Of a stretch of DNA of 64,000 bases, positions 41,135 to 49,266 are shown piece after piece. Made by a program: the position numbers and the translations under genes. This stretch comes from a virus, in IMG/VR virus record IMGVR_UViG_3300017788_000014, positions 1 to 64,000 of that record; one strand, given 5' to 3'. Below the pieces are notes generated by a model, which was given only the letters and a program-made list of their open reading frames with translations, was not told the origin of the DNA and searched no databases. Position 1 is the first letter of the stretch, and each line of letters starts with the position of its first letter.

Positions 41135-41260
41135 ATGCGCGTCTCAGTTGTGTTTTCTGCCGTGTTAAAAGTTATTGCGCGGATATTTGCACTGCCTGCG
41201 CTACTGTTAGTTTTTATCGCCGAACAAATTGAAGACGTAGCCGACTCGTTGTCGAAATAG
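41135..41260 (+). CDS. Membrane micropeptide, 41 residues
   Basis: ATG with AAGGA 8 bases upstream. The product (MRVSVVFSAVLKVIARIFALP...) has one hydrophobic helix, ALPALLLVFIAEQ, and an acidic C terminus. The site, composition and fit into an otherwise empty 198-base gap make it a credible gene. It may be a small membrane protein of the kind phages use to alter the host envelope. Confidence 0.6.
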   Translation: MRVSVVFSAVLKVIARIFALPALLLVFIAEQIEDVADSLSK

Positions 41261-41314
41261 TTGCGCTAGACGTTGCTTTTCGTGCGGGCTGGCAAACTTA
41301 AAAAAGAACAAACT

Positions 41315-41536
41315 ATGCAACCTTACTCGCGGTGGCAGTTTTATCACCCGTTTGTATTTGTGGGAATTAAGCGGCCGGAAACTGACACCGAGTTTGATCC
41401 GTCCGACGATTTACACTGCTACGGATTTGAATTTGATTTGACGACGGAATGCTATTTTTACACGTATGACTGGGGTTACGGTTTTAATCTGCGGTTACTT
41501 GGTTTTGGCTTTGAAGTATCGCGTCTTAGTATGTAG
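41315..41536 (+). CDS. Unknown protein, 73 residues, aromatic-rich
   Basis: The ATG gives MQPYSRWQFYHPFVFVG, with only weak AAAGAA upstream. It is unusually rich in Phe, Tyr and Trp (LHCYGFEFDLTTECYFYTYDWGYGFNLRLLGFGF), probably a small beta protein. No membrane helix is clear. Function unknown. Confidence 0.65.
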   Translation: MQPYSRWQFYHPFVFVGIKRPETDTEFDPSDDLHCYGFEFDLTTECYFYTYDWGYGFNLRLLGFGFEVSRLSM

Positions 41537-41545
41537 GGGTGTATT

Positions 41546-41641
41546 TTGTCCGCAATTTTAATTTACGTATTTGCTTGCGAAACGTTGATTCGCGGAACAG
41601 AGTGGCTGATTAGTCAAAACGATACAGCAAAAGAAAGATAA
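41546..41641 (+). CDS. Micropeptide, 31 residues (LISQNDTAK motif)
   Basis: TTG start with AGGGG 6 bases upstream; the product begins SAILIYVFACETLIRG and ends EWLISQNDTAKER. The LISQND-x-AK stretch reappears in a second short frame at 41939, and the two DNA copies differ mainly by synonymous changes, which supports translation. Function unknown. Confidence 0.45.
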   Translation: MSAILIYVFACETLIRGTEWLISQNDTAKER

Positions 41642-41652
41642 AGTGGTGGGAC

Positions 41653-41949
41653 ATGGTTAAAAAATTCAAGCACTATTTGTTTGAGGTGACAGGCGGGTTC
41701 TACATCGACGCGGCTTTGGAGCCGCTGTTTAGCGCGTCCGGCGAAATTTACGGATTCAAACTGCCCGATGGCCGTGAAGTTGACATTGCTATTTGTCTGC
41801 GGGTTGAGGGGCCGCCGCGGGCTCTGCGCGGCCGATCGGAGTTGTGGTACACGGACGAGACGTTGATGGAGCAAATTGGTTTTGAAAGCCTCGGTTATGA
41901 CAAGGCAAATTTCATAGAGGGTGACGGCGGTGATGACGATGATGCGTGA
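41653..41949 (+). CDS. Unknown protein, 98 residues
   Basis: ATG after GGTGGGAC. It is an alpha/beta protein with two beta-rich parts (KHYLFEVTGGFYIDAALEPLFSASGEIYGFKLPDGREVDIAICLRVEG), then a helix and an acidic tail (GDGGDDDDA). It is neither membrane-bound nor recognisable. It lies between the two LISQND copies. Confidence 0.7.
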   Translation: MVKKFKHYLFEVTGGFYIDAALEPLFSASGEIYGFKLPDGREVDIAICLRVEGPPRALRGRSELWYTDETLMEQIGFESLGYDKANFIEGDGGDDDDA

Positions 41950-42010
41950 CTGTAAGTCATTAATTAGCCAAAACGACATAGCAAAAGGTAGTAACGCATG
42001 TCGGACATAA
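41939..42010 (+). CDS. Possible second LISQND micropeptide, 23 residues
   Basis: ATG-ATG frame giving MMRDCKSLISQNDIAKGSNA and three more residues. It overlaps the ends of both neighbours in other frames. The repeated DNA at 41962-41987 matches 22 of 26 bases of 41608-41633, and three of the four changes are silent in this frame. That argues the peptide is real, but no good ribosome binding site is seen. Confidence 0.3.
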   Translation: MMRDCKSLISQNDIAKGSNACRT

Positions 42011-42420
42011 CAACAAAACTACGCGAGTGGGCGGATCATTTTGACCACTCACACGCGACGACCAACAAACGTACCGCAATGTCGAGCACAATGATTGAAG
42101 CCGCAGACGAAATCGAGCGACTGCGGCAAAAAGAGGCTGACATGCTAACGGCAGGAGCGACTGAAATGCGCGGCAAGCCTATCGCATGGATCGGTGTCTT
42201 CGACGGCGAGCCCGACCCGGAGTTCATCTGGTGGGACGAAGCAAAAGCCCGACGCTGGATAAACACGCGGCCGGGTGTGAAACTGGCTCCGCTGTTTCTC
42301 GCCCCCCCGCTCACCGACGCGGAGCGGGAGGCGGTGGAGACTGCCGCAATGGAGGCGGAAGCGCATCAGCACGCCGAGCGCGCCGCTACGTTGCGTAATT
42401 TGCTACTTCGACAAACATAA
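41998..42420 (+). CDS. Unknown protein, 140 residues
   Basis: ATG with AAGGTAG upstream. The start MSDITTKLREWADHFDHSHATTN and the helical AADEIERLRQKEADML are followed by a beta/alpha domain (GKPIAWIGVFDGEPDPEFIWWDEAKARRWINTRPGVKLAPLFLAPP), which reads like a small structural or accessory phage protein. The C terminus is an Ala/Glu-rich helix. No family is certain. Confidence 0.72.
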   Translation: MSDITTKLREWADHFDHSHATTNKRTAMSSTMIEAADEIERLRQKEADMLTAGATEMRGKPIAWIGVFDGEPDPEFIWWDEAKARRWINTRPGVKLAPLFLAPPLTDAEREAVETAAMEAEAHQHAERAATLRNLLLRQT

Positions 42421-42448
42421 CAAACATCTAACATTTGACGAGGCTAAG

Positions 42449-42703
42449 ATGCTGTGTTCAATCTGTTTTACTGAAATCAAGCCGGTCGGAAATTGGACCG
42501 ATGGTAACAACGCTGAACCCATAAACACGGGAAGGTGTTGCAACGAGTGCGATAACAAAGTCGTAATTCCAGCGAGATTAACGATGATGATGACAAACGT
42601 GTCATCCGACGTGTATCGAGATATGCTGCAACAACAGTTGGAAAATTTACAGCAGCAGTTGGCACGATTTGAAAACGTGGTGGCGCGAGCGGATGTTTCT
42701 TAA
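42449..42703 (+). CDS. Small zinc-binding phage protein, 84 residues
   Basis: MLCSICFTEIKPVGNWTDGNNAEPINTGRCCNECDNKVVIPARL has CxxC and CCxxC pairs in the pattern of a small zinc-ribbon family seen in many phages. The remainder is a coiled helix (MLQQQLENLQQQLARFENV). It is likely metal-stabilised and possibly involved in regulation. Spacing to neighbours suggests independent translation. Confidence 0.78.
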   Translation: MLCSICFTEIKPVGNWTDGNNAEPINTGRCCNECDNKVVIPARLTMMMTNVSSDVYRDMLQQQLENLQQQLARFENVVARADVS

Positions 42704-42720
42704 TTCTAGCGAGGTCTTTA

Positions 42721-43296
42721 ATGCAATCTAGTGTTGCGCTTATAAAGCGGCTGACGTTACTTGGCGCAAAAGAACCAAAAACAGCGCTGGGGCAAGCAGC
42801 CCTCGACGCGGCCGAGCATATTCAAAATTCGTGCGTTGGCGATCGCATGTATATTGTGTTGGCGTTTCGTTATGGCACGTTTGACAACGTGTTTCCGATT
42901 GGTGTTTTTACGACACGGCAGCAGGCTGTTACGGCCGCGCTGGAACATCGGCAAAGTCGCGGCGGCAAATACGATCACCGTATCTATGTGTTTCCCGAGC
43001 CGAACTACTTGGATGCGGAAGTTGGCCGTCGCGTAAATGACGCGCGCTGTATAGAGTGGGTGCCCGGTTCCGAGCCGCATGTGAAGTCTGCCAACGATTC
43101 CCACGATCTGCTAAAGACATTAATCGCGCGCCAATCAGATGAAATTTTGCGGCTTCGGTTGTCGCAGGCCGAGCGCGACGCGATTGAGTATGTGTGTGAG
43201 CGCGGACTTGCCGCAGGTCCTGAAGACATCAAATGTTTGCGAAATCTCTTGGATCGTTTACAGTCTGGAGAAAACAATGTCGAACACAAAAAATAG
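42721..43296 (+). CDS. Unknown protein, 191 residues
   Basis: ATG after AGGTC. It has a helical start, then an alpha/beta centre (MYIVLAFRYGTFDNVFPIGVFTTRQQAVTAALEHRQSRGGKYDHRIYVFP) and a long helical C-terminal half (LKTLIARQSDEILRLRLSQAERDAIEYVCERGLA). It overlaps the next gene by 20 bases. Function unknown. Confidence 0.72.
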   Translation: MQSSVALIKRLTLLGAKEPKTALGQAALDAAEHIQNSCVGDRMYIVLAFRYGTFDNVFPIGVFTTRQQAVTAALEHRQSRGGKYDHRIYVFPEPNYLDAEVGRRVNDARCIEWVPGSEPHVKSANDSHDLLKTLIARQSDEILRLRLSQAERDAIEYVCERGLAAGPEDIKCLRNLLDRLQSGENNVEHKK

Positions 43297-43555
43297 CAAT
43301 GACTCGAACAACGCTACTAATGCATTGTGGCTTGTTGGCGGCGTCGTATTTATTTTAGTCGTCGCAATCGGCTCGTGTTCAGATGATGCGCAGCCGGTGT
43401 CGCGCGTTCCGGCACCCGTGAGTGATTATCAGGACATGCGCAATCGTGGCCACAGCGAAGAGGACGCGGTTATTTTCGGCATTCTAAAACAGCAAGGCTA
43501 CAGCGACTATGACGCCGTTCGTGCAATGCAGTCGTCAAAAGAAAAGGCGCGCTGA
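43277..43555 (+). CDS. Membrane-anchored protein, 92 residues
   Basis: ATG with TGGAG 6 bases upstream. A single hydrophobic segment near the N terminus (ALWLVGGVVFILVVAIGSC) ends in a Cys, like a signal-anchor or weak lipobox (GSCS). A soluble helical tail (DYQDMRNRGHSEEDAVIFGILKQQGYSDYDAVRAMQ) follows. It may be an outer-facing anchored protein. Its stop overlaps the next ATG. Confidence 0.74.
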   Translation: MSNTKNSNDSNNATNALWLVGGVVFILVVAIGSCSDDAQPVSRVPAPVSDYQDMRNRGHSEEDAVIFGILKQQGYSDYDAVRAMQSSKEKAR

Positions 43556-43830
43556 TGTACTGTGTCATTACAAGAGAAATTGACGCGGACAAAAAGAATT
43601 TGGGCGTTATAATCCCTTACGGACCATTTGTGTCCGAGTTGCTGGCCACGACATTCGCGCAACGCATATTAAAAGTTTCAGAGCGGCCTGAAATTGAGTG
43701 GCGGGTTGCGCCACTTTTCGCCGACGCACAAATACGGCGCAATTTTGCCGAGATTGAATTTGAAGTTTGCGGTACAACGCCGTTTTCGATGCCCGGCCGG
43801 TTCGTTAAAGTGTCTTTTCCTGAGAAATAG
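43555..43830 (+). CDS. Unknown protein, 91 residues
   Basis: ATG overlapping the previous stop. It is a beta-rich small protein (CVITREIDADKKNLGVIIPYGPFVSELLATTFAQRILKVSERPEIEWRVAPLF) with a conserved-looking RRNFAEIEFEVCGTTPFSMPG. It is soluble, with no recognisable motif. A 53-base gap follows. Confidence 0.7.
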   Translation: MYCVITREIDADKKNLGVIIPYGPFVSELLATTFAQRILKVSERPEIEWRVAPLFADAQIRRNFAEIEFEVCGTTPFSMPGRFVKVSFPEK

Positions 43831-43883
43831 ACTAAAATGACAGATTGTGGCATGGTTCTGCACATACAGCGGCGGAGGTTTCC

Positions 43884-44543
43884 ATGTTCAATCTGTCAGA
43901 CATGTCGGAAATCGAACTGGGGTTTGTCCGTGTTTACGTGCGCGCATTGCGCCGCGATTGCGATCAATTAGCCACGGTATTTGCCGTTTCTCATCCTGAC
44001 AGTCTGGCAATTCAAGACATTGTGCGTGCGACAAAAGTCGCGCGCGGCGTGCACGAATTACAGCAAAATTTTGAGCGCCGTTTAGCGGAACTTCCGTTTG
44101 CAAAAAATAAACTGCGACGATCGGCGCCCACTGATCCGTTTTGGATCGCGCTTGCAAAGTTTTTTTCGCTGTCGTTCTTCAAATTGCTGAAGTTGCAAAA
44201 AGAAAACGATGTCACGAAAAACACGTCGGATTACGGTTGGTACAGTGGGCAGCCGGAGGATTGGCAGGCATCTATCGCTGTATTGAAAACGTTGTTAGAC
44301 GAACAGCCGGCTGCGGCGGCGATATTAAACGCAAAACCGACGCAGAATAGTTCTTTAACGAAGTTGTTCGCAACGCTACAGCAGTTTTTTAGCGGCGTTA
44401 ATTTCACCGCACACGTCGTAAACGGCGACGCTCCAAATGCTCCGCAAAAAGTTTGGCCAGTCGCCGAAGCCGCGACTGACTGGGACGACTACGACGAGGA
44501 CGACGAAGATGTTGACGACATGTTTGGAAATTGGTTTCTTTAA
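43884..44543 (+). CDS. Unknown protein with acidic C terminus, 219 residues
   Basis: ATG with GGAGG 5 bases upstream. The first 90 residues are helical (IELGFVRVYVRALRRDCDQLATVFAV...LPFAKNKLRRS) and the next part contains a hydrophobic stretch (FWIALAKFFSLSFFKLLKL) that could be membrane-interacting. The tail is Asp/Glu-rich (DWDDYDEDDEDVDDMFGNWFL). It stands just before the SbcD gene, but no functional link is visible. Confidence 0.74.
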   Translation: MFNLSDMSEIELGFVRVYVRALRRDCDQLATVFAVSHPDSLAIQDIVRATKVARGVHELQQNFERRLAELPFAKNKLRRSAPTDPFWIALAKFFSLSFFKLLKLQKENDVTKNTSDYGWYSGQPEDWQASIAVLKTLLDEQPAAAAILNAKPTQNSSLTKLFATLQQFFSGVNFTAHVVNGDAPNAPQKVWPVAEAATDWDDYDEDDEDVDDMFGNWFL

Positions 44544-44558
44544 TCTGGGTGTGAATAC

Positions 44559-45743
44559 ATGACACCGCTGTTTGTGTTCTGCGCCGATCTTCATCTCGAA
44601 GACGGCGCGTGGTCTTCTCGGCCGGCAATTTACGGTGACGCATATTACAGTTTCGATCAAATTGTCGCGTACTGCATCGAACATAAATTGCCGCTTATTA
44701 TGGGCGGCGACATTCTGGAAAAAAAACAGAACCTCGCACGCCCGATCGCTAAATTGTGCGAGGGGCTGACGCGGTTACAGGCTGCCTGCGTGCCCGTTTA
44801 CTACATTCAGGGCAATCACGAGTATGACCGAAATGCGCCGTGGCTAACTGTGCATCCGTGGCCGGTGCATCTACACGAATACGGTTTGCCTTTTGGTGAC
44901 GTCGCCGGCCCGCGAGTGTACGGACTTGACTGGCTACCGCGCGGCGACATTCAAGAAGCGTTCAAATCCGTGCCGGCCGACACGGATATTCTGGTGACGC
45001 ATCAAGTCTGGAAAGATTTCATGGGCACTGTCGGGCGCACCGAGTGCGAACTAACCGACGTGCATCATGTGCGCACCGTGCTCGCCGGTGATTTTCACAT
45101 CACCAAAACGGTCGAGGGTGTAAACGCACAAGGTCAGTCGATTCGGATGCTGTCGCCGGGGTCTACGGCGATGCAGGACATCGGCGAAACACCCGAAAAG
45201 TTTTTCTTCGTTGTCGCCAGAGATGCCGACAACAAATTTGTATTTCAGCCGCAACAATTGAAAACTCGGCCGTTTTTAAAGTACACGGTCGAGACGCAAG
45301 AAGAACTCGACGAGTTGTGCTCCGGCAATCTTGTCCGCGCGATTACGGACGCCACTGCAGTCGCGACGTCTGCCGGTATTCCGGCGCATATTCAAAAACC
45401 GCTGGTGCGGATCAAGTTCAGTAAACAACTGCCCGACGCGTGGTTGCGGTTGACGACGGCCGTCGCTGATGCCGCACATGTATTCTGCGACCCAATTGCC
45501 GGCAATTCATCAGTTAAGACGGCGCGAGCCGTGGATACGACTAAAAACGACGTGCTTTCTGCGTTAGAGACATTGCTGGGCGCCAATTCAGCCGCGTATA
45601 AAGTAGCCGCGGCTGTGTACAACGCGGAAGAGCCGGCAAAAGAGATTGACGTATTGTTTCAGCGGTATATGGAGGAATCCGAACATGCAACTGTTGCGGC
45701 TGGAAGTTCAGAACTGGGTGCACCATCGGCATCAGATTTGTGA
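44559..45743 (+). CDS. sbcD: SbcD/Mre11-type nuclease (T4 gp47-like)
   Basis: 394 residues. The calcineurin-like phosphoesterase motifs are in order: DLH (10-12), GGD (49-51), GNHE (85-88), THQ (147-149) and GDFH (177-180). They coordinate two Mn ions that cut DNA ends. With the ATPase encoded next (gp46/SbcC), it resects double-strand ends for recombination-dependent replication. The gene overlaps the start of SbcC by 59 bases, typical of the pair. Confidence 0.93.
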   Translation: MTPLFVFCADLHLEDGAWSSRPAIYGDAYYSFDQIVAYCIEHKLPLIMGGDILEKKQNLARPIAKLCEGLTRLQAACVPVYYIQGNHEYDRNAPWLTVHPWPVHLHEYGLPFGDVAGPRVYGLDWLPRGDIQEAFKSVPADTDILVTHQVWKDFMGTVGRTECELTDVHHVRTVLAGDFHITKTVEGVNAQGQSIRMLSPGSTAMQDIGETPEKFFFVVARDADNKFVFQPQQLKTRPFLKYTVETQEELDELCSGNLVRAITDATAVATSAGIPAHIQKPLVRIKFSKQLPDAWLRLTTAVADAAHVFCDPIAGNSSVKTARAVDTTKNDVLSALETLLGANSAAYKVAAAVYNAEEPAKEIDVLFQRYMEESEHATVAAGSSELGAPSASDL

Positions 45744-47841
45744 ATTTACTCGCGGCCTTGTTGCGATTCTCGGTGAAAACGGCTCCGGTAAGAGCAGTTT
45801 ATTCGGCGCTATTAAATGGCTGCTGACCGGCGAGAATCCGAATTACGGCGTCAAAGCCGACAATATTTCGCAATACGCCAAAGAAGGCGAGCCGTCTTTT
45901 GCCCGACTGGAGTTCGAGCATAACGGCCACATCGCGGTTGTTACACGGCATTTATTGCCGGACAAAGAACCGTCGACGCTGACACTCGACGATAAAGAAG
46001 TCGCCCGCGGCGATAAGGCTGTTACAGCCGGCATCGAAAAAATTCTGTGCGTGGATGCCAAGTTTATCTCGCGGTTTATTATCGTCGGTCAGATGGATAT
46101 TTTTTCGTTTATTGACGACAACCAGACCGACACCGATAAGTTTTTTCAACGCCTGTTCAATACGGTAAAAGCCGATAAGTGTCAGGATGCGATTGGAAAA
46201 TTTACGACAAAATTGGTAGTCCCCGAAATTGTCGAGACGGCCGATCAGATTGAAACGCAGCGCTTGGGCGTGCTGCAACAAATTGAAATACTGCGCGAGC
46301 AGATTGCAGAGTTGCCCAGTTTTGAAACGTTTTTGACGGCGCAGAAAACGCAGCAAAAAACGCTTGCCGATTGGGAGGCTCGGTCAGAGGCCGCGAACGC
46401 ACTCGCCGCGTTAGATCGCAAAGAAATTGAGCATAACCGCCAACTCGCTACCGTAGAAGAGACGGTTAAACGATATGCGGCAGATTTAGACGCACTGGAT
46501 GGCGCCGTCAATGGACAGGATTCAGCGTATGCTGATGCGCGCAGCGCTTTGGCGCATTGGGACAGTTACAAAAAGGTGGCGGCGGCACGCGCGGCCTTGC
46601 AAAAAGACTCGGCTGAAATCTCGTCGCAACGCGAGACCGATATTGAACCGCGCGCAGTCGTGGAAACTGAACTTGAAGATGCCGCGGCGCTTGTGCTAGG
46701 TTTACGCGCCGACGTCGAGCGGGCGGAAAATCTGCTGGCCGTGTTCGATAAGGCCGGCGTGGTCGCCTGTCCGACGTGTCATACGCCGACACAGAATCTA
46801 CACGAGCATCTTGCGGAGACGCGAAATCAATTACCCAAATTGCGCGCTGATTTGGCCGCTGCAAAAACAGTCCAGCAACAGATACTGTCGACGCAACAGG
46901 CACATACGGCGTGGGTGCGGCGGGAACAGGCTCGGCAAACAAAATTGCAGCAGATTGAAGCCTCAGTTGTAAATCTGACGACGATTGCGCCGCCAAAAGA
47001 TGCCGAAGAAACGTTACAACAGGCGGTCAATGAGTATGAGGATTTCAAGAAATTACGGCAGGAATTAACGCCGCTGGCGCAGGAAGCACGGGAAGAGCGC
47101 GCGTCGTTGGCCGGGCAAATCGAAGCAATTCGGGCGCAGCGTGAAACGTTAGCCGACACCATTGCGCAAATTACGGTCACACAGGCGGACGAATTTCTTG
47201 CGCGGACAATGCTTGAAAAGTTAAAGTCCGAATTCGCTACGCGGCAAGAAACCGAGCGGCAAATTACAGAATTGGAGTTCACCGCACGACAACTGGCCGA
47301 CAAACAAGCACAGGCGCGCACCGACGAACAGCGCGCCGTTAAACTTCGTGAGTGGATAGAAATTGCGAACCAGTCCCGCGAGGCGTTGAAAAACGCACCG
47401 CGGCTGGTCGCGCAAAGAAATCTTCAGCGTTTGGAATCCGCGGTAAACGACATCCTGCAAATCTTCGCTGTGAATTTTTCGGTGCGTGTCGCTACGGATG
47501 GCAGTTTGACCTTTTTGGCGGAGTTTTTCGATGGCAGAAAACAAGTTGCCCAGCGATTGTCAGTCGGACAAAAAACAGTCTTGGCTCTTGCGTTTCGAGT
47601 CGCCTGCAACGCAATGTTCGCAGAAGAAATCGGACTGCTCGCGCTGGACGAACCGACTGCGTCACTTGATGCGCCGCGTATTCGCGCACTCGCTCCGGTT
47701 TTGGAAAAACTGAGAGACCTTTCGACCGCAAAGGGTTTACAGTGTTTGTTGGTGACTCATGCGACAGGACTATCGCACTTATTCGAGTCATCGATTACAC
47801 TGGAACCTCCGGAGGTACGAAATGTCAGCACGCGCAGATGA
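45685..47841 (+). CDS. sbcC: SbcC/Rad50-type ATPase (T4 gp46-like)
   Basis: 718 residues from the ATG with GGAGGA upstream. Walker A is GENGSGKSS (30-38). The middle is a long coiled coil (about 170-560) with a zinc hook CPTC (362-365). The signature SVGQKTVLALAFR (about 625) and Walker B LLALDEPTASLD (about 650) follow, then an H-loop LLVTHA. It works with the SbcD nuclease to tether and process DNA ends. It is shorter than E. coli SbcC and close to the size of phage gp46 proteins. Confidence 0.93.
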   Translation: MQLLRLEVQNWVHHRHQICEFTRGLVAILGENGSGKSSLFGAIKWLLTGENPNYGVKADNISQYAKEGEPSFARLEFEHNGHIAVVTRHLLPDKEPSTLTLDDKEVARGDKAVTAGIEKILCVDAKFISRFIIVGQMDIFSFIDDNQTDTDKFFQRLFNTVKADKCQDAIGKFTTKLVVPEIVETADQIETQRLGVLQQIEILREQIAELPSFETFLTAQKTQQKTLADWEARSEAANALAALDRKEIEHNRQLATVEETVKRYAADLDALDGAVNGQDSAYADARSALAHWDSYKKVAAARAALQKDSAEISSQRETDIEPRAVVETELEDAAALVLGLRADVERAENLLAVFDKAGVVACPTCHTPTQNLHEHLAETRNQLPKLRADLAAAKTVQQQILSTQQAHTAWVRREQARQTKLQQIEASVVNLTTIAPPKDAEETLQQAVNEYEDFKKLRQELTPLAQEAREERASLAGQIEAIRAQRETLADTIAQITVTQADEFLARTMLEKLKSEFATRQETERQITELEFTARQLADKQAQARTDEQRAVKLREWIEIANQSREALKNAPRLVAQRNLQRLESAVNDILQIFAVNFSVRVATDGSLTFLAEFFDGRKQVAQRLSVGQKTVLALAFRVACNAMFAEEIGLLALDEPTASLDAPRIRALAPVLEKLRDLSTAKGLQCLLVTHATGLSHLFESSITLEPPEVRNVSTRR

Positions 47842-48772
47842 ACGTGTAATTAAACTCTACACGGCAAAAAACGGACACGTCTGGTATTCTGTCGGCATTG
47901 GCCAGCCGACGGACTCCGGGCGCATTGTCGACAGTTTTTTGCTGTCATCTGTCGTGTCCGGCATGGGTTTATGTTTTCGAATACTTGGTTTGCCGCAAAA
48001 TGCTGAGTTGATTTGCGCCCTGTATTTTCGCAAAAGCAAAGGCGAGGTGCGCTATATCGATATTGCCGGGCCGAACATTTTAAACAACATCGACGAATTG
48101 AACGATCCCGCGCTAGTGTTGCAGCGCATGCGCAGTTCAAATTTGTCGTCGGCTAGTGGCGGCTGGCATCCGCTGTCGATGCAGGATTATCCTGTGTACG
48201 CCGCACTGGCGAAGAATTTACGGGCCGGATTCGTTTTTGACGAGTCTGCGCGCACTTATTTGCGATTGCACCCCGCCTATCGCGCGCTGAGTTTTATTCC
48301 CACCGTTTGCGAAAAAATGGCGGCGCAATTGATTACGACAATTGTCGATCCGCGCTGGTACGTCAATCGTTATCGACCGGACTCGCCTCGAAAGTTGGAA
48401 TTGTTTCTTGGACTCACGCCAAGTTCGCAGCAGCGGGTGTCCGATCCGAAAAAAATTATCACCAAAACGCGCGATTTACGGTGCGGCGCTGTTTTGTCGA
48501 CATGGAAAACGGCGCGCCCCGACACCGTAAATATGTCGCTGCCGGCTAACTTTTTATATCGTATCTGGCGTAACTTCGGTGGCGGATGGCGGGGTGATCT
48601 GCGGGCTTCACAAGCGTTTGTTCGTTACTTTTGCGATAACTGGCTCGCGGCGTTAGATTCGCGCGTCGGCACGCATGACGGCTTGTTTTTACCCGGCGTA
48701 TACTTTAAAACACCGGCCGAGCGCGAATCGTTTGTTGACCATATGCAACGCGACAATAAAAAGAGTTCCTGA
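47822..48772 (+). CDS. Unknown protein, 316 residues, in the recombination cluster
   Basis: ATG with GGAGG 6 bases upstream; it overlaps the SbcC gene by 20 bases. It is an alpha/beta protein without recognisable nuclease or NTPase motifs (NGHVWYSVGIGQPTDSGRIVDSFLLSSVVSGMGLCFRIL ... WRNFGGGWRGDLRASQAFVRYFC). Its place between SbcC and the helicases suggests a DNA-replication partner, such as a loader, mediator or single-strand DNA handler. Its stop overlaps the next ATG. Confidence 0.75.
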   Translation: MSARADERVIKLYTAKNGHVWYSVGIGQPTDSGRIVDSFLLSSVVSGMGLCFRILGLPQNAELICALYFRKSKGEVRYIDIAGPNILNNIDELNDPALVLQRMRSSNLSSASGGWHPLSMQDYPVYAALAKNLRAGFVFDESARTYLRLHPAYRALSFIPTVCEKMAAQLITTIVDPRWYVNRYRPDSPRKLELFLGLTPSSQQRVSDPKKIITKTRDLRCGAVLSTWKTARPDTVNMSLPANFLYRIWRNFGGGWRGDLRASQAFVRYFCDNWLAALDSRVGTHDGLFLPGVYFKTPAERESFVDHMQRDNKKSS

Positions 48773-49266
48773 TGCTTGAAGTTGCGCTTACACTGCGTTT
48801 CAATCGTGTGTGTTTGGGTGCCGCCAAAAAACGACGGCACGGGCAGACTATATTTTGCTTTGATCGCGATCCGGGCCATCGCGTCATGTTTATGCCGGCC
48901 GCGTGGTTGGCCTGCATGCGGTACGCGGCAAAACTCGCCAATCGCCATCATACCGAAGTAAAAAAAATCGATTGGTGTCCGGTGATTGTCGGCGAGCCGC
49001 GCCCCGATTGGCGGCGCGGAATTGTAAGCGCGCCAACCGGTGGCGTACCCAAGAGTCATTACGCACTGCACGAGGCGTTTCGCCCCGGAGATACGATTAT
49101 TGTGTACGTCGTGATACCGGAAACGATACCATTGCCGGATTTCACGCGGCTGGTCGAAATTATAGGAAAATACAAAGGTTTTTCGCCCTTCAACAATTCG
49201 CAAGAAAAATATGGCACCTTCGAGATCATCTCAATCGAACCGGTCAACGACTCCGGACGGGAATGA
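48772..49266 (+). CDS. Unknown protein, 164 residues
   Basis: ATG overlapping the previous stop. The C-terminal half reads GGVPKSHYALHEAFRPGDTIIVYVVIP ... FTRLVEIIGKYKGFSPFNNSQEKYGTFEII, a signature I recall from phage proteins of unknown function. It is alpha/beta and soluble. The last 56 bases overlap the start of the UvsW-like gene in another frame, an unusually long overlap here. Confidence 0.74.
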   Translation: MLEVALTLRFNRVCLGAAKKRRHGQTIFCFDRDPGHRVMFMPAAWLACMRYAAKLANRHHTEVKKIDWCPVIVGEPRPDWRRGIVSAPTGGVPKSHYALHEAFRPGDTIIVYVVIPETIPLPDFTRLVEIIGKYKGFSPFNNSQEKYGTFEIISIEPVNDSGRE

